From positions 1 to 64,000 of the forward strand of contig CAAFLX010000030.1 in assembly GCA_900763875.1 (NCBI GenBank): a DNA stretch of 64,000 bases, given 5' to 3'. Both the position numbers and the translations under genes were made by a program. Below are positions 1 to 15,000 of this stretch, piece by piece. The number at the start of each line of letters is the position of its first letter. The first letter of the stretch is position 1. The notes below the pieces were generated by a model. It was not told the DNA's origin. It saw only the letters and a program-made list of their open reading frames with translations, and ran no database searches. Source of the stretch: Clostridia bacterium. GTDB taxonomy: Bacteria > Bacillota > Clostridia > Christensenellales > CAG-917.

Positions 1-51
1 CGGCGACCACCGAGATCTACACTCTTTCCCTACACGACGCTCTTCCGATCT
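1..51 (+). other. Illumina TruSeq/P5 adapter sequence (assembly artefact)
   Basis: The first 51 bases match the Illumina universal P5/TruSeq adapter from its internal part to its end (…CTCTTTCCCTACACGACG… then CTCTTCCGATCT). This is not genomic DNA. The genomic contig starts at about base 52, only nine bases before the ATG of the giant gene, so its promoter and ribosome binding site are missing from this assembly. Confidence 0.97.
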
Positions 52-60
52 GAGTGAAAT

Positions 61-3000
61 ATGAAAAACACAAGGAACAACGGACAAAAACAAGTGAAAA
101 ACTGCCTCAAATGGACGGCGAGCGGCTTGCTGCTTGCGCTGATGTTTGTCCTTGTCTTTGCCGGCACGCTCTCCGGTGCTTTCGGCATTGAAAACGAACT
201 CCAACAAAACGGCATTATCCAATCAAACGTGGCGAGCGCAGCAGGGTCAGCGGGCAGTACTTCGATAGATATTTCGTCTAAGTTTAGCGCAACAAATACA
301 AACAGTTTCAATATAAATCCCGATGTCAACAAAAGAGGCAAATTGTGGACCACTGATGCCGAAATCTGCGATAATAATACTTGGACAACAGGCGATGGGA
401 CAACGGGTGGGACATGGACTATTGCTAACAAAAACAGTCATTTTGGCAATGATTACGGTTGCGTATGGTTTGATTTTGATGTCGGAAATTGGTATGAAAC
501 ATTGAGCGACAGTGTTAAGATTTCTGTGACAGGTGTTTTTCACACTCCGCAAAACGAAGGAGGAGTTGTCGGTATTGATAGTTCCTCATCAGGATTTATT
601 GAAAAACCTACAGACGCCAAAACACTATATGAAAATATTAAAAATGGCATAGGCGAAAGCGGCAATGGTACAAATGCGACAACAGGGCAAATCACAGGCA
701 AAGATAAGGAGATTTCTGTTGCGTTGGAGCATGAGCTGAAAGGGCGGTATGTTCGCGTTTACTATATGGCATGGGATAACGGTATTGGCGCAATCAACTT
801 TTATGCGTGTACATTGCGCAATGTCAAAGTGTCGATTGAACGCACCTTAAAATCATATACAATTGAATACAATAAGAATGCAGATTCGTCAACCGGAACA
901 GTAGAAAGCACATCCCATAAGTATATGGAGGCATCTAATGTTTCGTCTGGTGTTTTCAGTGGTAAAGACCAATATTTTACAAATTGGAATACTCGTGCAG
1001 ACGGAAGCGGTGTTGCAATGGAAATCGGTGCTAGCACAGGCACAAGCACTGCCGCAAACACTTTTGGTGGCGTTGTAAAATCAAATCTTCAAAACGGTCA
1101 AACTACAACTACCTTGTATGCGCAGTACAAGGAGATTCCATTTGAGTTTAATGGCGTGACCTACAATACATACAATCCACAGGCGACCAATTTGGTGGTG
1201 TTGGAAGGCAAGTCGAATTATCTGTCGTCAACGATAGTCGGATATGACACGTCTATCGAATACAAAAATGCCGCCGGAGTGACCATTCCTCAGCCAGAGG
1301 CTAAAGGAAACTATACAGCAACTATAACCGTCAAAAAAGGTGAAGTTGTACGCGGCACTAGGACGGTGGAGTTTGAGGTTGTTGAGGGCGATTTCGGCAA
1401 GATTCAAGGCGGCATCGGGAAATGGGGAAGCTCGACAAACCCATACGTCATAAGCAATGCAACGCATTTGAAAAACTTGTCGGCTATCGTCAACGGCAGA
1501 GACGCTCTCAACAGCATTGTTGGGAGCAACAATAATTCGGTTACCGCAGAAGATGTTGTTGCAACAGACAAGACCTACAAAGATTGCTATTTTGTGGTTG
1601 CGGCAGATTTGGGGTCTGCCGATGCGCCAATTGCGCTTGTGCCTATCGGCAAAGATAACACACGTTATTTTGCAGGCACGATTTTTGGCGGAAATGATAG
1701 CGACGCAAACAATCTCACCATGCGGACAATCTATCTCGACATTCAACAGAGCGGCGTGAGCAACGTCGGTCTTTTCGGTTATGTCAAAGGAGCGGAAATA
1801 TCGTATTTGACGACGGCTGGTACGATTGTGGGCGGCGCGGCAGTCGGCGGTTTGGTCGGATATGCCGAAAACAGCACCATTGAGAACGTCACAAACAAAG
1901 CGAGCGTTGAGGGTGGTTCAAACGTCGGCGGTGTGGTTGGATATGCAGGCGGAACGAACATTGTAAATGCTACAAACAATGCAAGTGTTGAGGGCGATAC
2001 AAAGGTTGGCGGTGTCGTCGGCTATTCAGACTCAAACTCTAGAATGTACGGAATGATTGTCAACAGTGGCAATATCACTGCCAATAGTATGGTGGGTGGC
2101 GTGTCTGGCGAAAACCACGGCTTTTGGTGTGATACAAACTCCAATTATGGCACATTCAAGAATTCCGGTGCAATCAATGGCAGAAACGGCGCAACGGTTG
2201 GCGGTGTCACTGCATTTGCCGACAAAGAAATGCACAACGCTGTTAATACCGGCAACGTGATTGGCGGAAACGCCGTCGGCGGTGTTGCAGGCAGGGTGCA
2301 AGCACCTATAAAAAACAGCTACAACAGTGGCGAAATCGTCGGTACAAATCCAACCATACAGGGCGAAATCACCGGGAATCCGAATGGTGTGTTTGTCGGC
2401 GGTATCACAGGATATACAACCAGCGCCGGCACGATTTCAAATTGCTATAATACAGGCAATATTGCGGCGCATAGCGCAAGTGGCGGATATATTGACAATG
2501 GCGATTATGTTGGCGGTATCGTCGGTTTTGCACAGGCAAAAGTGGAATATTGTGCAAATATCGGCGGTTTGATTGACGGCAACAACTTTATCGGCGGTAT
2601 TGTCGGAAGTGCATTGAACAATACAAATATCAATTACTGCTACGATGTGCAAGGTCAAAGACAGTTCCGTTGGAAGGGTTGTAATCACGGCGCAATTACA
2701 GGAGACGGCGGAAAGGTCACAAATTCGTGGGCAATCAATGAAAAACCGCTTTTGCAGTGGAATAGTAGTACGGGCAACCAGACTTCTGCAAGCACGAAAA
2801 ATCGCGCGCTTACAACGGCTTTTGAAATTAAACCTGCTTATATTGACGGCGAGAATCGCACCGATAAAGTATGGACAGATATACTTGACACCAAAATCAA
2901 CGGATTCAGTGTGTCGGGAAGCGTTGGAAACAACCAATTCTTCTGTTCGGATAACGGTTTGAACGCTACGAATACAGAATATAAGTATGTGAAACCAATC

Positions 3001-6000
3001 AAAACGGAAGGATTTGCAGGCGATAACGGCAATGTAAAGGCATTCTATAGGGCTACTACCGACAGCGATATATCTTGCGAAGTTAAGACAATAGACTTTC
3101 AACCTTCGGGAAATACATCCATTTACGACGGACAACCGCACGGCTTTACAAGAAGTGACGTGAAGACACCCGGCACAAGCGGTAGTGTGTACATAATCGA
3201 GTTCTTGTATGTTGGCGACACTTACAAGGATAATCTTAACGAGTCGCCAACAGATGTTGACGTGTACGATACAACCATATTTGTGAAAATCGGCGATACC
3301 GTTGTCGGAAAGAAAACAAAGCTAAATTATACAATAAATAAATACACTTTGAATGTCGGTTGGGAGTGGACGGACACTTCGCACTCAAACCTCTATGACC
3401 GCACGGGGGACGGAGATAAGGTGCAGTTTGTCTACAACGGAAAAGGGCAGGGGTTGTTGAGTGTCAGCACACATCTTGGCAATACCGCTTTGTTTGACGT
3501 GACATTTGACGTGACAGGCGATGAGTTGACAAAAATCGATGCCAAAACCTATACGCGCACATACACGCTTATAGATACAAGAAACTATAAGTTGAATTTC
3601 ACAAACAGTAATACAGGCTTGACGGATTCCGCAACAAGCGTGGAGTTCAAATGGACTATCCGCAAAAATAAGCTCACCGTGTCCAATTATTGGACTGGCG
3701 CAGACCTAAATCCAAGCGGTGAGTTTTATACGTTCGAATACAATGCAACGCACCAAGGCTTGAAGTTGCAAGAGGGTATTACGTTTTATGTAGAGCATGA
3801 TACACGTGGAAATCAGCATATGATTGATACCAGTGCCTATGAGATTGCTCAAGGCGTTGAGTGTGTTGCAGCAAAGACATACACTCGGACATTTACAATC
3901 AAAGATACCACCAACTATGAGGTTGGAGATAGATTGTCATATAACAATCAAAAAGGCTCTGCTGTTAATACAGAGAAAAGTGTTGTCACATACACGTGGA
4001 AGATTGTGCCGTTTGATTTGGGGGCGGAATTTAATAAAGACAAGGTGTGGTTTGGCGGTGCAACGGACTTGGTTGTCGGCAATCAAGGCATTGCAAACAT
4101 CGATGGTGATACAAGTAAGATTTTCTATCCCTTGCAGGCGAACGTCAAGGGGACACCAGGCGTGCAACAAGTGCTTGTGTATGCGCAACACAACTATACG
4201 GCAGGCAATTTCGTGCTGTACGTCAAGTATAACAACGGCGATGTTGTCCCGCTCAAGCTAGGCACGGATTACACCGTGGGTACGCTTGGTGAAAACAATA
4301 ATGTCGGCACATTTGACGTGGACGTGGTGAGCCAAGCCAATCCTGTGAAAGAAACCAACGCGACGGCAAGCGGAACGGGCAATTTCAGCGGAATTGTCAC
4401 CAAGTATTACACCGCGATGTACAGCGATTTCGGCGGCAACGTGACGAGTACAGATACAGATAAAGCTTGGGGCAGTCAAGGCAACCCCTACGTCATAAGA
4501 GAGCCCGAACACTTGTTGCGCCTCAGCCAAATCGTCAACGGCGCACAGGCGTGGAACTCGATTAAAAATACCGTTACGGCAGGTTTGAGCATTTCTCCGC
4601 AAGACAAGGCGGTTGCCACGGATAGGGCGTACAGCGGCGCATACTTCACGGTGAGCGAAAACATCGATATGTCGGGGCTTGTCAGCACGGACGGCGTGTA
4701 CAACTTCTTGCCTATAGGCAACGTTGATATGCCGTTCTCGGGTACGTTTGACGGCAATAGCAAGCAAATAACGTATTTATATAATACCGAGTCATTCAAG
4801 AAAGACGGTCAAATGCCCATCGGCGCAAGAGTGGACTATGTGGGACTTTTCGGCTATCTAAACGGCGCAACCGTTCAAAACGTGAACGTCACGGCCCCGT
4901 CGGGCGCAACCGTCAAGGGCAGAAACTACGTGGGCTTGGTGGCAGGATATGCCATAAATTCAACGCTGTTTAATGCGCTCGGCAAGTATGGCGGCACGGT
5001 GGAAGGCACGGGCGACTACGTGGGCGGCATCGTGGGCTATGCGGAAAACACGACCATTCAAAGCAGTGAGGCGGTGTCCAATGCGCAAGTGAAGGGTAAA
5101 TTCTACGTTGGCGGAATCGTCGGCAAGTGGATTGTCAGCAAAGAGGCGCAAATCGGCGGTAGTAAAACAGGGCAAGCATCGATTACGCCTGCAAGCGGTC
5201 AGCAAATACACGGCGTGAAGTACGTGGGCGGTCTTGTGGGCTGGCTTGATACGTCAAAGTGTGACGCGAGCGTGGAATACACTCCGCAACTCAACAATGG
5301 AGGCAACCAAATCGGCGTTTTCGGCACGGAGTATGTGGGCGCATTGTTCGGCGCGCTCATCGGCAACGGCTACCATAAAGAACAAAAAACGGGCGGAGCG
5401 ATTTACACCGCAATCGGCATCGACAGCGGCAAAGTCGGCAATATCAAGCTTGGCACAAGAGTGTACAGCGACGGAGGCACGACAAATCAACCCAAAGTGG
5501 TCGGCGGTCTTGTCGGCTATGTGGAAAGCGCAGGCTTGGTGTTTTTGAGCGACTGGAATACGACAAATATTAGTTTTGAATTTAGTTATACGGTTGACAA
5601 CGGAACGCAATTTACCGCACCGTCGTTCTTCGGAGGCGTGGTTGGCGTGCTCGGTCAAAACGCGACAATGGAGGCTCTTTACGAAATCAAAGCGGACGGC
5701 TCGTATCTCTTTGGCGGAAGCCGCACGCTAACCAACAATACAGAGTTTGGTGCAAGCAATCCGCTCGGCAGTTTTGTGGGCGGAATCGTGGGCTATGTTT
5801 CCTCTCAAGCAGGCACATACTGGGAGAGCACGACAACCATATTCGGCAACGGTATCGCACTTGTCAACAGTGCAAATATCTATGCAACGGGCTACGTGGG
5901 CGGCATTTTCGGCGCGCTCGGCGATATAGTTGTGGACGATGCGGTTTGCAACGAAATCAATGCAGGCGAGGGCGATGAATATAAGAATATTTTGAAAAAA

Positions 6001-9000
6001 GTTGTCGCAAGCGGCGTGAGAACGGGCAATGCAAACACCACTCTCGGCATCGCTCCCACAACAAAGAGCGAGTGGGTGGACAATGCCGTGGGCAAGTTGT
6101 ACAATACTGCAAGCGTGTCGGCAACGGGCAAATACGTTGGCGGTATACTTGGATATAGCGGCGCAAAAGTGCGCGTTGTGTTGCGCAACGCTCCGCAAAA
6201 CGGCGCGGTTGATTTGAGCAAGCTCAACGTGTACAGCGCAGGGGCAAACGTCGCAATAAACGGCAGCTATGCAGGCGGCATAGCAGGCTATCTCTCGTTT
6301 GGTCTTGACCACGAATTGCAATACGTTGTGGTGCAGGCAAAGTTTGCAAACGCAAACGCCACGCGCGTCGGCGGTCTTGTGGGATATATGGGCAGCGGCA
6401 AGGTGGAAAGATGTGTTGTCACAAGCCCTGACGGCACAATCTCGGCAACCACCAACAACTATCAAGGCACGGAATACGTGGGCGGTCTTGTGGGCGAAAC
6501 CCAAACCGCAATCATACGCAACAGCGTGTCAACAGGCTTCAATCTCGCACAAACCACCAACACCAAGGGCGGTCTGCTCGGCTACGGCTCAAACCCGACT
6601 CTTGAGGCAAGCTGGACTTTCTACGTGGCAAAGTCGGCAACCTATTCAACCGTCAGCAAAAACACCTATGGCAAATATATCCTTGTGGACAGCGACATAA
6701 TCGTCAAAAAAGGCAGTTCATATCCTCCGTTTGCAGACCTTTGCAAGTTTGTCGGACTCGATGCAACAGGCACTGCCGACAGTCTCACTTTTGACGTCAA
6801 AGTGCCAAGCGCAACCGACAACGATACACTCAAAAACAAACAACTTGCATTCTACAACGCAAGCGGCAACGACGTTGTAACGTCAAACATCGATAGCTTT
6901 GAAGATTTTGTCAACAGAAACAACGAATTGAAAATCAAACTTAATATGGCAAGCGGCACAAGCATGCAAATCTGTGCCGTTAAAATCGAGTTTGTCAACG
7001 TGCCTCAAAGCACGACAAACAATGATGATACCGCAAGAAAACTGGTTGAAGGAAAATACAAAAAACCGTCAAACAGCACAAGATATATAGTGCACGTTAC
7101 AACAGCAGAGTTTGACATCGGCAACACAAATCAAGTCACGCATATCGCGGCAAACGTCTATTTCCAATGCAATGACAAGTTGGTTGTGCGGGTGGGTTCA
7201 AACGACTATGACTCCAAGAGACAAATCGGCAGTTACGATAAAGTGCTCGGCACACCCGGCAGCAGCGCGGACAATCCGCTCACAATCAGCAACCAAAAAG
7301 AGTGGAACGACTTTGCGTGGAATGTTTATAGCGGTGCAAACGATTATGCAGGGCAGTATGTAAAACTGTTGACAAGCGATGTTGTTATCGACAATAAAGC
7401 TCACTACGGTACGGCAAGTGGCACCACGCCACTCAATTTCGGCACGGCAGTCACCAATAAACCAACGGTGACGACGGATGCAAGCGATAATGTCGGATAT
7501 AACTTTGCAGGCAATATATCGCAAGGCAATCAGACGGTTTCACCTGTGATGATTGACGGTGTTACAGGAGAAAAAACGCCGTCATTCAAAGGCACATTTG
7601 ACGGCAATGGAAACACCATAAAAATTAATTATACCAGTGGTGGATATAACCGTGTCAGCGTGTTTCCGAATGCATCAAACGCAGAGTTCAAACACCTCAC
7701 TATAAAAGGCACAATTCAAGCGGCAAGTCAAACTGACGGAACAGGGAATGAAACGAATAGTAATAAAGACAAAGTGTCAAAAACAGCCGCATATGACATT
7801 GCCGGTTTTGTTGGAAAACCGTTTGGAAGTCTTTCGTTCTACAACTGCACCAACGAGGCAGAAATTATCGGTTTGCGCAACGTTGCAGGTTTGGTCGGAT
7901 ATTACAATTCGGCAAACGATAGTATCACAATGACTGCTTGCGTGAATAAAGGCAATATCACTTCATTGCAAGGAACATATACGGAAATTGGCTTGGGCAA
8001 AGATACTTACAATTATAACGACAACCTAACCTCCTCCGGTATTGGCGTAACCAACGTCGGTTATACGTTTGGCACAGGCGGAATTATCGGCTCATATACA
8101 GGCACAATAGAAATTGAGAGTTGCCGCAACACAGGAAAGATCATAGGTGGTCATAACGTTGGTGGTATTATAGGTCGTCACGAGGGACTATCTTCGCAGC
8201 AAACATCAATTTTGACAATAAGCAATTGCGCAAATACCGGATCCATTCTCTCAAACTCAGGTTACTGGGGTGCAGATGAAGGAAAAGTTAAGGGTGAACA
8301 GTCTAGGGGTGTTCGTGAAAATATCTTCGGGTATGCAGGTGGTCTTGTTGGGCTTACCGGACAGTATTCTGTTCTCAAAATGTATGCGTCATACAACACC
8401 GGTGAGGTTGTTGCATATTCAAATATTGCAGGCGGCCTTGTTGGCGCGGTAGGTGCATTGTATCAACCAAGGGGCAAAAACCAAGTTAAGACCGGTGGGA
8501 GATCTACGATTCTTTATTGTTACAACACCGGAGACGTAAAAGCGGGTGGAACGTTCCCCAAAAATACAAAAACCATTTCTATCGGTGAATTCATTGTGGG
8601 CGCGCGCGAAAACTATGGCGGAGCGGTCGTCGGCGGCTTTGCAGGGATTGTGGGCGATATACAGATTTCGCAAGGATACAATGCCGGCTCGGTGTGGCAA
8701 TTCGGCATTATTGCATACAGCGGCTCGTGGCAAGTTCGTGCAGGTGGTATTGTGGGACAATCAGAGCCTGCGAATAGCCAACAATATGTTTTGTTTGACA
8801 ACTTGTATAATGTCGGAACAATTTATGTCAGATCAATAGACAATCAGTGGGGCACTTATAAATTGCACCAGGAAGCGCGATATGGCGCCGCAATTTCAAG
8901 TTATTGCGATGAGAACAACAATGATTATAAGAGAGTTTATTCATACGACTGTTATTCGATAGATAATTGCGTTTCTTCGCATATTCCGTCAGACGTTCAA

Positions 9001-12000
9001 GGAAAAGTTGACAATAATGACTACGAATACTACAAGAAGTTTAATCAAGAAAATCAAATACAATGGTCAGCCAATGAGGTTTTTGACGAGTATTTTAGAA
9101 ACCCTGGTGTCTTTGCCGGGTGGGGTAGTTCCAAGCCATACTTGATTGAAACAGGACTTGTTTACAGCACGTTTGATGCTTTGACGGCGGCAATCAATAA
9201 AAATGACAAATTGTATATGACAGGCGACAAGTTTGCGTTTGGGCAATCAAATGCTGCATTGCAAGGTGATTATACGAATGTTGGAAATTATACAACCGTT
9301 GATTCTATAGGCGATGCCTCAAACGATGGTACGACAGCAACAACCACCAGAGAAGAAAACGTCACGGCAGCATCATGGAAGATGTACCCGGATAGTTGGC
9401 TGTATATTTACGGATGCTTGCCGCAATTGTCATTGTTTGCGCTCGACACGCAAAATGGATTGAGCATGCGCTCTGTAGGTTATGGCAAAGACATCTATGG
9501 AGAGTTCAACAAAGAGCCTGTCGATGCAGGTAAAAAAGAATATCCGTATATAATCAAAGACGGCATAGACTTGCTTGGCATGCAAGCACTTGTGGACAGC
9601 GGCTATACTTTTGACGGCAAGTATATCGAGTTTGCAAATGCCACCAACAACTTGGACAAGACGGTAACCCAGGTTATCAATATGCCTACAAGTACGTCAC
9701 GTCAAGAGGCAGGGACAACAAACGATTTCATGTCAAGTTCAACAATTGACGGAAATTATAAACAAAAAGGTAAGAGTTATCATCTTTATACTTTCGGCGC
9801 ACTGTGTAATAGAGCAAGAAACCAAGATGCAACTTTTGTTGGAACAGATTTTGACAATTGGAAGAATAGTAACCACTATTTCAGTCAAACTGACAACAAA
9901 TTGATTGGCGGTGCCACATTCGGCATATTAAACTTTTTGCCAATCGGCAGATATGGTGAAGATTATGACGAAGATAATGTGTTCAAATATAAGGTGTTCA
10001 AAGGCAATATAAGTGGCAAGCAAGCGGACGAAACAAATACGAAAATTGCAAATTTGCGCATACTCTCGTCAGGAGCCGATTATGCGTTTGCAGGTTTGTT
10101 TGCAAGGGCGGAGAGCGCGGAAATATCCTATATTACAGTTTCGGGCGATATGCGCGCTTATTCAACTATTGTTGACAAAGTATCTTCTGTTGGCGGTATC
10201 GTGGCATTCAGTAGTGGCGATACGATTATCGACCATTGCAATGCCGGCTCGACACTCAGGTCGCTTACAGTTCACTCAGATGGCAAAAATAGCGATAATG
10301 CAAATGCAAGCATAAACGCTATGTACGATTATTATGCAGGCGGCATCGTTGGCGTTGCAACAACTTCGTTCTTCAAAAATGGTGCTACGGTTTATGAACC
10401 TGGTACTGTAAATGTCATTCGCAACTGTGAAGTTGTCAATGGAACGGTGGAGAGTGCAAGGAACTATATCGGCGGTGTTCTCGGCTACGTCAAGGGCGAC
10501 GAGGGCGCGGTTGGCAAGGGCAACAGCGTGCGTATCGAGGGTTGCAAAGTGCAAAAGGCGGCAATTCAAGCCGCAAGCAGCGCAAAAGAGAGCAGTCATA
10601 TAGGCGGTATTGTTGGCTATGGCTCGGAGTTTGTGCCTGCGTTTATCACGGGGTGCGAGGTCGGCAACGGCACGGACACTGTCACCATAAAGGGCGAGCA
10701 TAGCCTTGGCGGTATCGCAGGCGGTATGTCCAATGCAAAGGGCGGTTATATCGACTCATGCATTGTTGGCACAAACACCAAAATCGAGCGTATAGACCAA
10801 GGCGGTGACGGTTCGTTTGCCGAAAACTCTGAGAGCGGTACGGCAATCGGCGGTCTTGTCGGTTTCACCCAAGATTCACCCGACCAAACAACTCTGCTCA
10901 CCACCACGTTTAGCGGAACGTCATCATTCCTTGGCACAATCAACGTCACGGTTGCGGCAACCAATTATTCTGTCGAGAAGTTTGACGCGGCAATAAGCCA
11001 AATAGGCGGCATAGTTGGCGATATGGGCAGCGGCGCACACTTCGCCTCAGGCTCTGACGTCACCGTGGGCGGAACAATCAATATCACGAGTGAGGCGGCA
11101 AACGTCGGCGGCGTGGCAGGACGTACAAGCAACGCTACGTTTATAGGCAAGTTTGACGTCAGCCCGAACATGACAACGCCTCTCACCGAAAACGTGGGCG
11201 GTTTCATCGGCAAGAACGTCGGCACGGTGTATATACTTGCCGACACCACCGAGCGTATCGTGGACGGCAAGCTCAACGGCACTGCTATCACCATTGGCGG
11301 CAAGATTCAGGGCACGAGCGAGGTGGGCGGCTTTATCGGCGTCAACAACTCCGGCAGCTCGCTCAATATCGGCTCGAACGTCGCAAACGCAAAGCCGTAT
11401 ACGTCGGGTACGCTGTCCATTACAATCGCCGAGGGCGCGACAATCAGCGGTTCGGGCGACAACGTCGGCGGTATCGTCGGCAAGAACGAGGGCGCTGAAA
11501 ATGCCGCTCAAAACGACTACGCAACCATTGATATCGTCAAGGGTACTATCGTCCAAAACGGCACTATCAGCGGCAAAAACTACGTCGGCGGCATCATCGG
11601 CTTGAACGCAGGCTTGCTCACCATGGGCGGCGGCGAGGCGGAAACCACTATCGGCGGAACTACGCTCACCACCGAGCAAATCGCCTCTATCAAAAACCTC
11701 TCGATTACCAATAATGGCAACGTCAAGGGTGGCGTAACAGAGAATAACAACTACGTCGGCGGCGACTGCGTTGGCGGCGTTATCGGCTGGCTCGACGCGC
11801 CTCAAACGCTCCGTACCGAACATACGGGCAAGGGCGAAATCGCAGGTGCGTTCACCAATGAAGGCTCGGTTGAGGGCAACAGATTTGTGGGCGGCTCAAT
11901 CGGCTACGTCGGCAAGTACGTCAACATCGTGGCAAAAGGCGGTGTGAATACACTGTTTGTCAACACCGGCAACGTCACTGCGCATAGTACGTTTGTGGGC

Positions 12001-15000
12001 GGCTCTATCGGCGCAATCGTCGGTCAAATCACGGGCGTGGACAGCAAAACCACCGTCAATTTTGAAAACACAGGCACGGTCAACGGCTTGGGCTACGTGG
12101 GCGGCTCTATCGGCGTGCTTGCAGGTCAAACTAAGTTTGCGCAATTCGTCAACAGCTCGGGTGGACTCAACATAGAGGCGTGCAACTCCGTCGGCGGCTC
12201 TGTCGGCTATATCGGCATGCCCGCCGCGCTCAAAACGGTTTTGGATGCTTATTTCAAAGACGACAAGACATATTCTGACATCGATATAACCGTCCAAAAC
12301 GTCCACTTCGAGGCAAACGGCAACCTCACCGCAAATCCGTCCGATGCAACGTTGGCGGCGGCAAGCAACGGCGTTGCGAACAACGAATGGGGCGGAGTCG
12401 GCGGAGCAATCGGCGTGCTTGGCAGAAACCAACTCGAAAAATGGGAGAATAACACCTATTATGCAAACGGTAGCGTTATTGCTCCCAAAGTCAACAACGT
12501 TGGCGGCATCATAGGGCTTATCAACGCAAACGGCATCACAATCGGCAACTTGCTTGCCTACAACATAACCGTCACGGGCGCAAAGAACGTGGGCGGCATC
12601 GTCGGCGCAACCAACGGCGAAAATACAAAGATTTTGTCCGCTTACACAATAGAGGGCACGTTCTCGGGCACTGAAAACGTGGGTGGTATTATCGGTCTTG
12701 CCAATTCTACGGAAGGCAAGGCAACCGACGCAAAGACTTCGTACTGGGTTAAGGGTTACTCAAACGCGGTCTTGGCAGGTGCTGACGTCAAAGACCTGCA
12801 ACAAACCCTCGGAAAATTCGAGACTATTGTCGAACAAGTGACGGTTAATGGCAAACAACAAACAATCGTATTCACCGAGGACTTCTGCAAACTGTACACG
12901 CCAAATACCTATTACGCAGATTATCCTGGCACGCACACCTACAACGGCAAGACCGTTACGTTGAGCGAGAATGCTGAACAGTTGACTTGGGATACCTACT
13001 TCAAAGAAAAGCTCGGCGAAAAAAGTGCGCAAACCCAGAACGGCGCGTGGGTTAAGCCGGTTGCAAATGCGGTTACGTTCACAACAGGCACGGAAAAAAC
13101 GGGTTGGTACTTTGCATTTGCAAACGATGCAAACGGCGAAAACGGTCTTGGCACAATCAACACAAACCACCAAGGCGGCGGCAAGAATGAGTTGATATAC
13201 TGGAAACGTATTGCCAACGCTTACACCGCGCAAGAGCGTGCCGACAACAAGGACACAGGAGACCTTGTCCCGGCATCGAACATTGTTTCAGGCGGTCAAC
13301 CTCAATACGCCACGCTCTACGCAACCGCCACGGCGGCAGGAGAGGATAGCGGATACTATCTCTATATGGCAACGTCGGGTGCATCTCGTCCAACTGCCAC
13401 ATATGCAACCGACAAGTTCTTCATCCAAGTTCTCACCACAACCACGACGAGAGCCGACCTTGCGCAGAACGTTGCAATCTACTATCGCACCATTTCCAAG
13501 GGCAAGACGCTCACTTACAACGGTTATACGCGTTATGCTCCCGTTGGTATCACCGTTGCGGACAATAAACCTGTCCCATACGTTCAAACGCCGCAACAAG
13601 ACGCGACCAAGAAGGATACATATTGCTATTCTGCCGACACAACTACGAACGGAAACGCTACGGGTGGCGCGCAAATCGACCCGGGCAACTATGAGTCTGC
13701 CGTCAAGATTTATTATTATGATAAAGACGGCAATCCGTACGTTGTCGGTGGCGTTGCGATAAAATGGGAAATCAAAGCCCGTCAACTTAGCTCGGAAATA
13801 TCGGCCAATATCGATAGAGTTTACGGCGCTGCGAGACAACAAGACGGCGCAAGCGGAGCAGACAAACACGATATGAAAGTGCTTGTCAGCAATATCGCGC
13901 CGAACAAAGGCACGCCTCCGCAATTTGTTATTACCGTAAAAGACACGTCTTCAAGTCCCAACATTGTGACAACGTTTACGTACACAGGCAACACGTTGTC
14001 GGAAACGAAAAACGGAATAACACTTACTGCGACAAGCGTTGGCGATGCAAGCAAAAACGGGTGGGAGGCAAACGACAATCTCTACAACGTCGATGTGCCT
14101 AATGACAAAATCACAAAAGAGGTTTTGTTCTATATCGACTTTATCAACGCAAAGACTTATAACGTAACCGTTGAACCGGACACCGACACTTGGAAAAAAC
14201 GCTATACACTCAATGCAACCAAAGAATTTAGTGTGAATCCTGCAGAGTTGACACTTAAAGGTGACGTCACTGATACTGTACAATTTGACAATAAAGGACA
14301 TGGATATTCTTGGACAATCACGGGATTTAAGTATGAGGATGGTATGGAAGTGCTTGCAGCCTTCTCGCCGATGGCATATGCACTTGGAAAATCAGCACCG
14401 CTATACAAAAGCGCAACCGAATTGTTGACGAGTGACGTGACTATAAATGACGTCGCTGACGTTAAATTCAACGTTCAAGCGACTTCAAAAGAAATAGCTA
14501 TATCGGGTGCAAAACTTAAAGGTTCTTACTATATTGGATTCGCAACATTGAAAGCCGGCAACTATACCCTCAAATTGGAGGGGGGTGTAGAGTCGGAAAG
14601 AAAATCCAAAGCCTTTGCTATATCCGAAAATAAATTTACGTTTACGTGGTCAAATGGCGGTAGCCACGTTTACAATAAACAGTCCGGGACTATTACCTTG
14701 ACTATCAAAACAGACAAGCCACTTGAGAATTTCGATGAGTTTATAAGGAACTTCTTCTCGTTTACAATGACCCGCCCAGGCAATGTGGCTTTGGCACAAT
14801 CATCCGGAAATCAATCGGTTGTCGTAACGTTTACGTCGGGGGTGAATGCAGGCACATATACTGCACAAACATCTGAAAACGCCGAGGCGGAGGCGAAGAA
14901 GTTTAGAGAAACTTACAAATCAAGCTGTTCTTATCCTAACTTGCCTCAATCAAGGACATGGACGATAACCAAGAGAGAGTTGACTTTTACACTGGGGACT

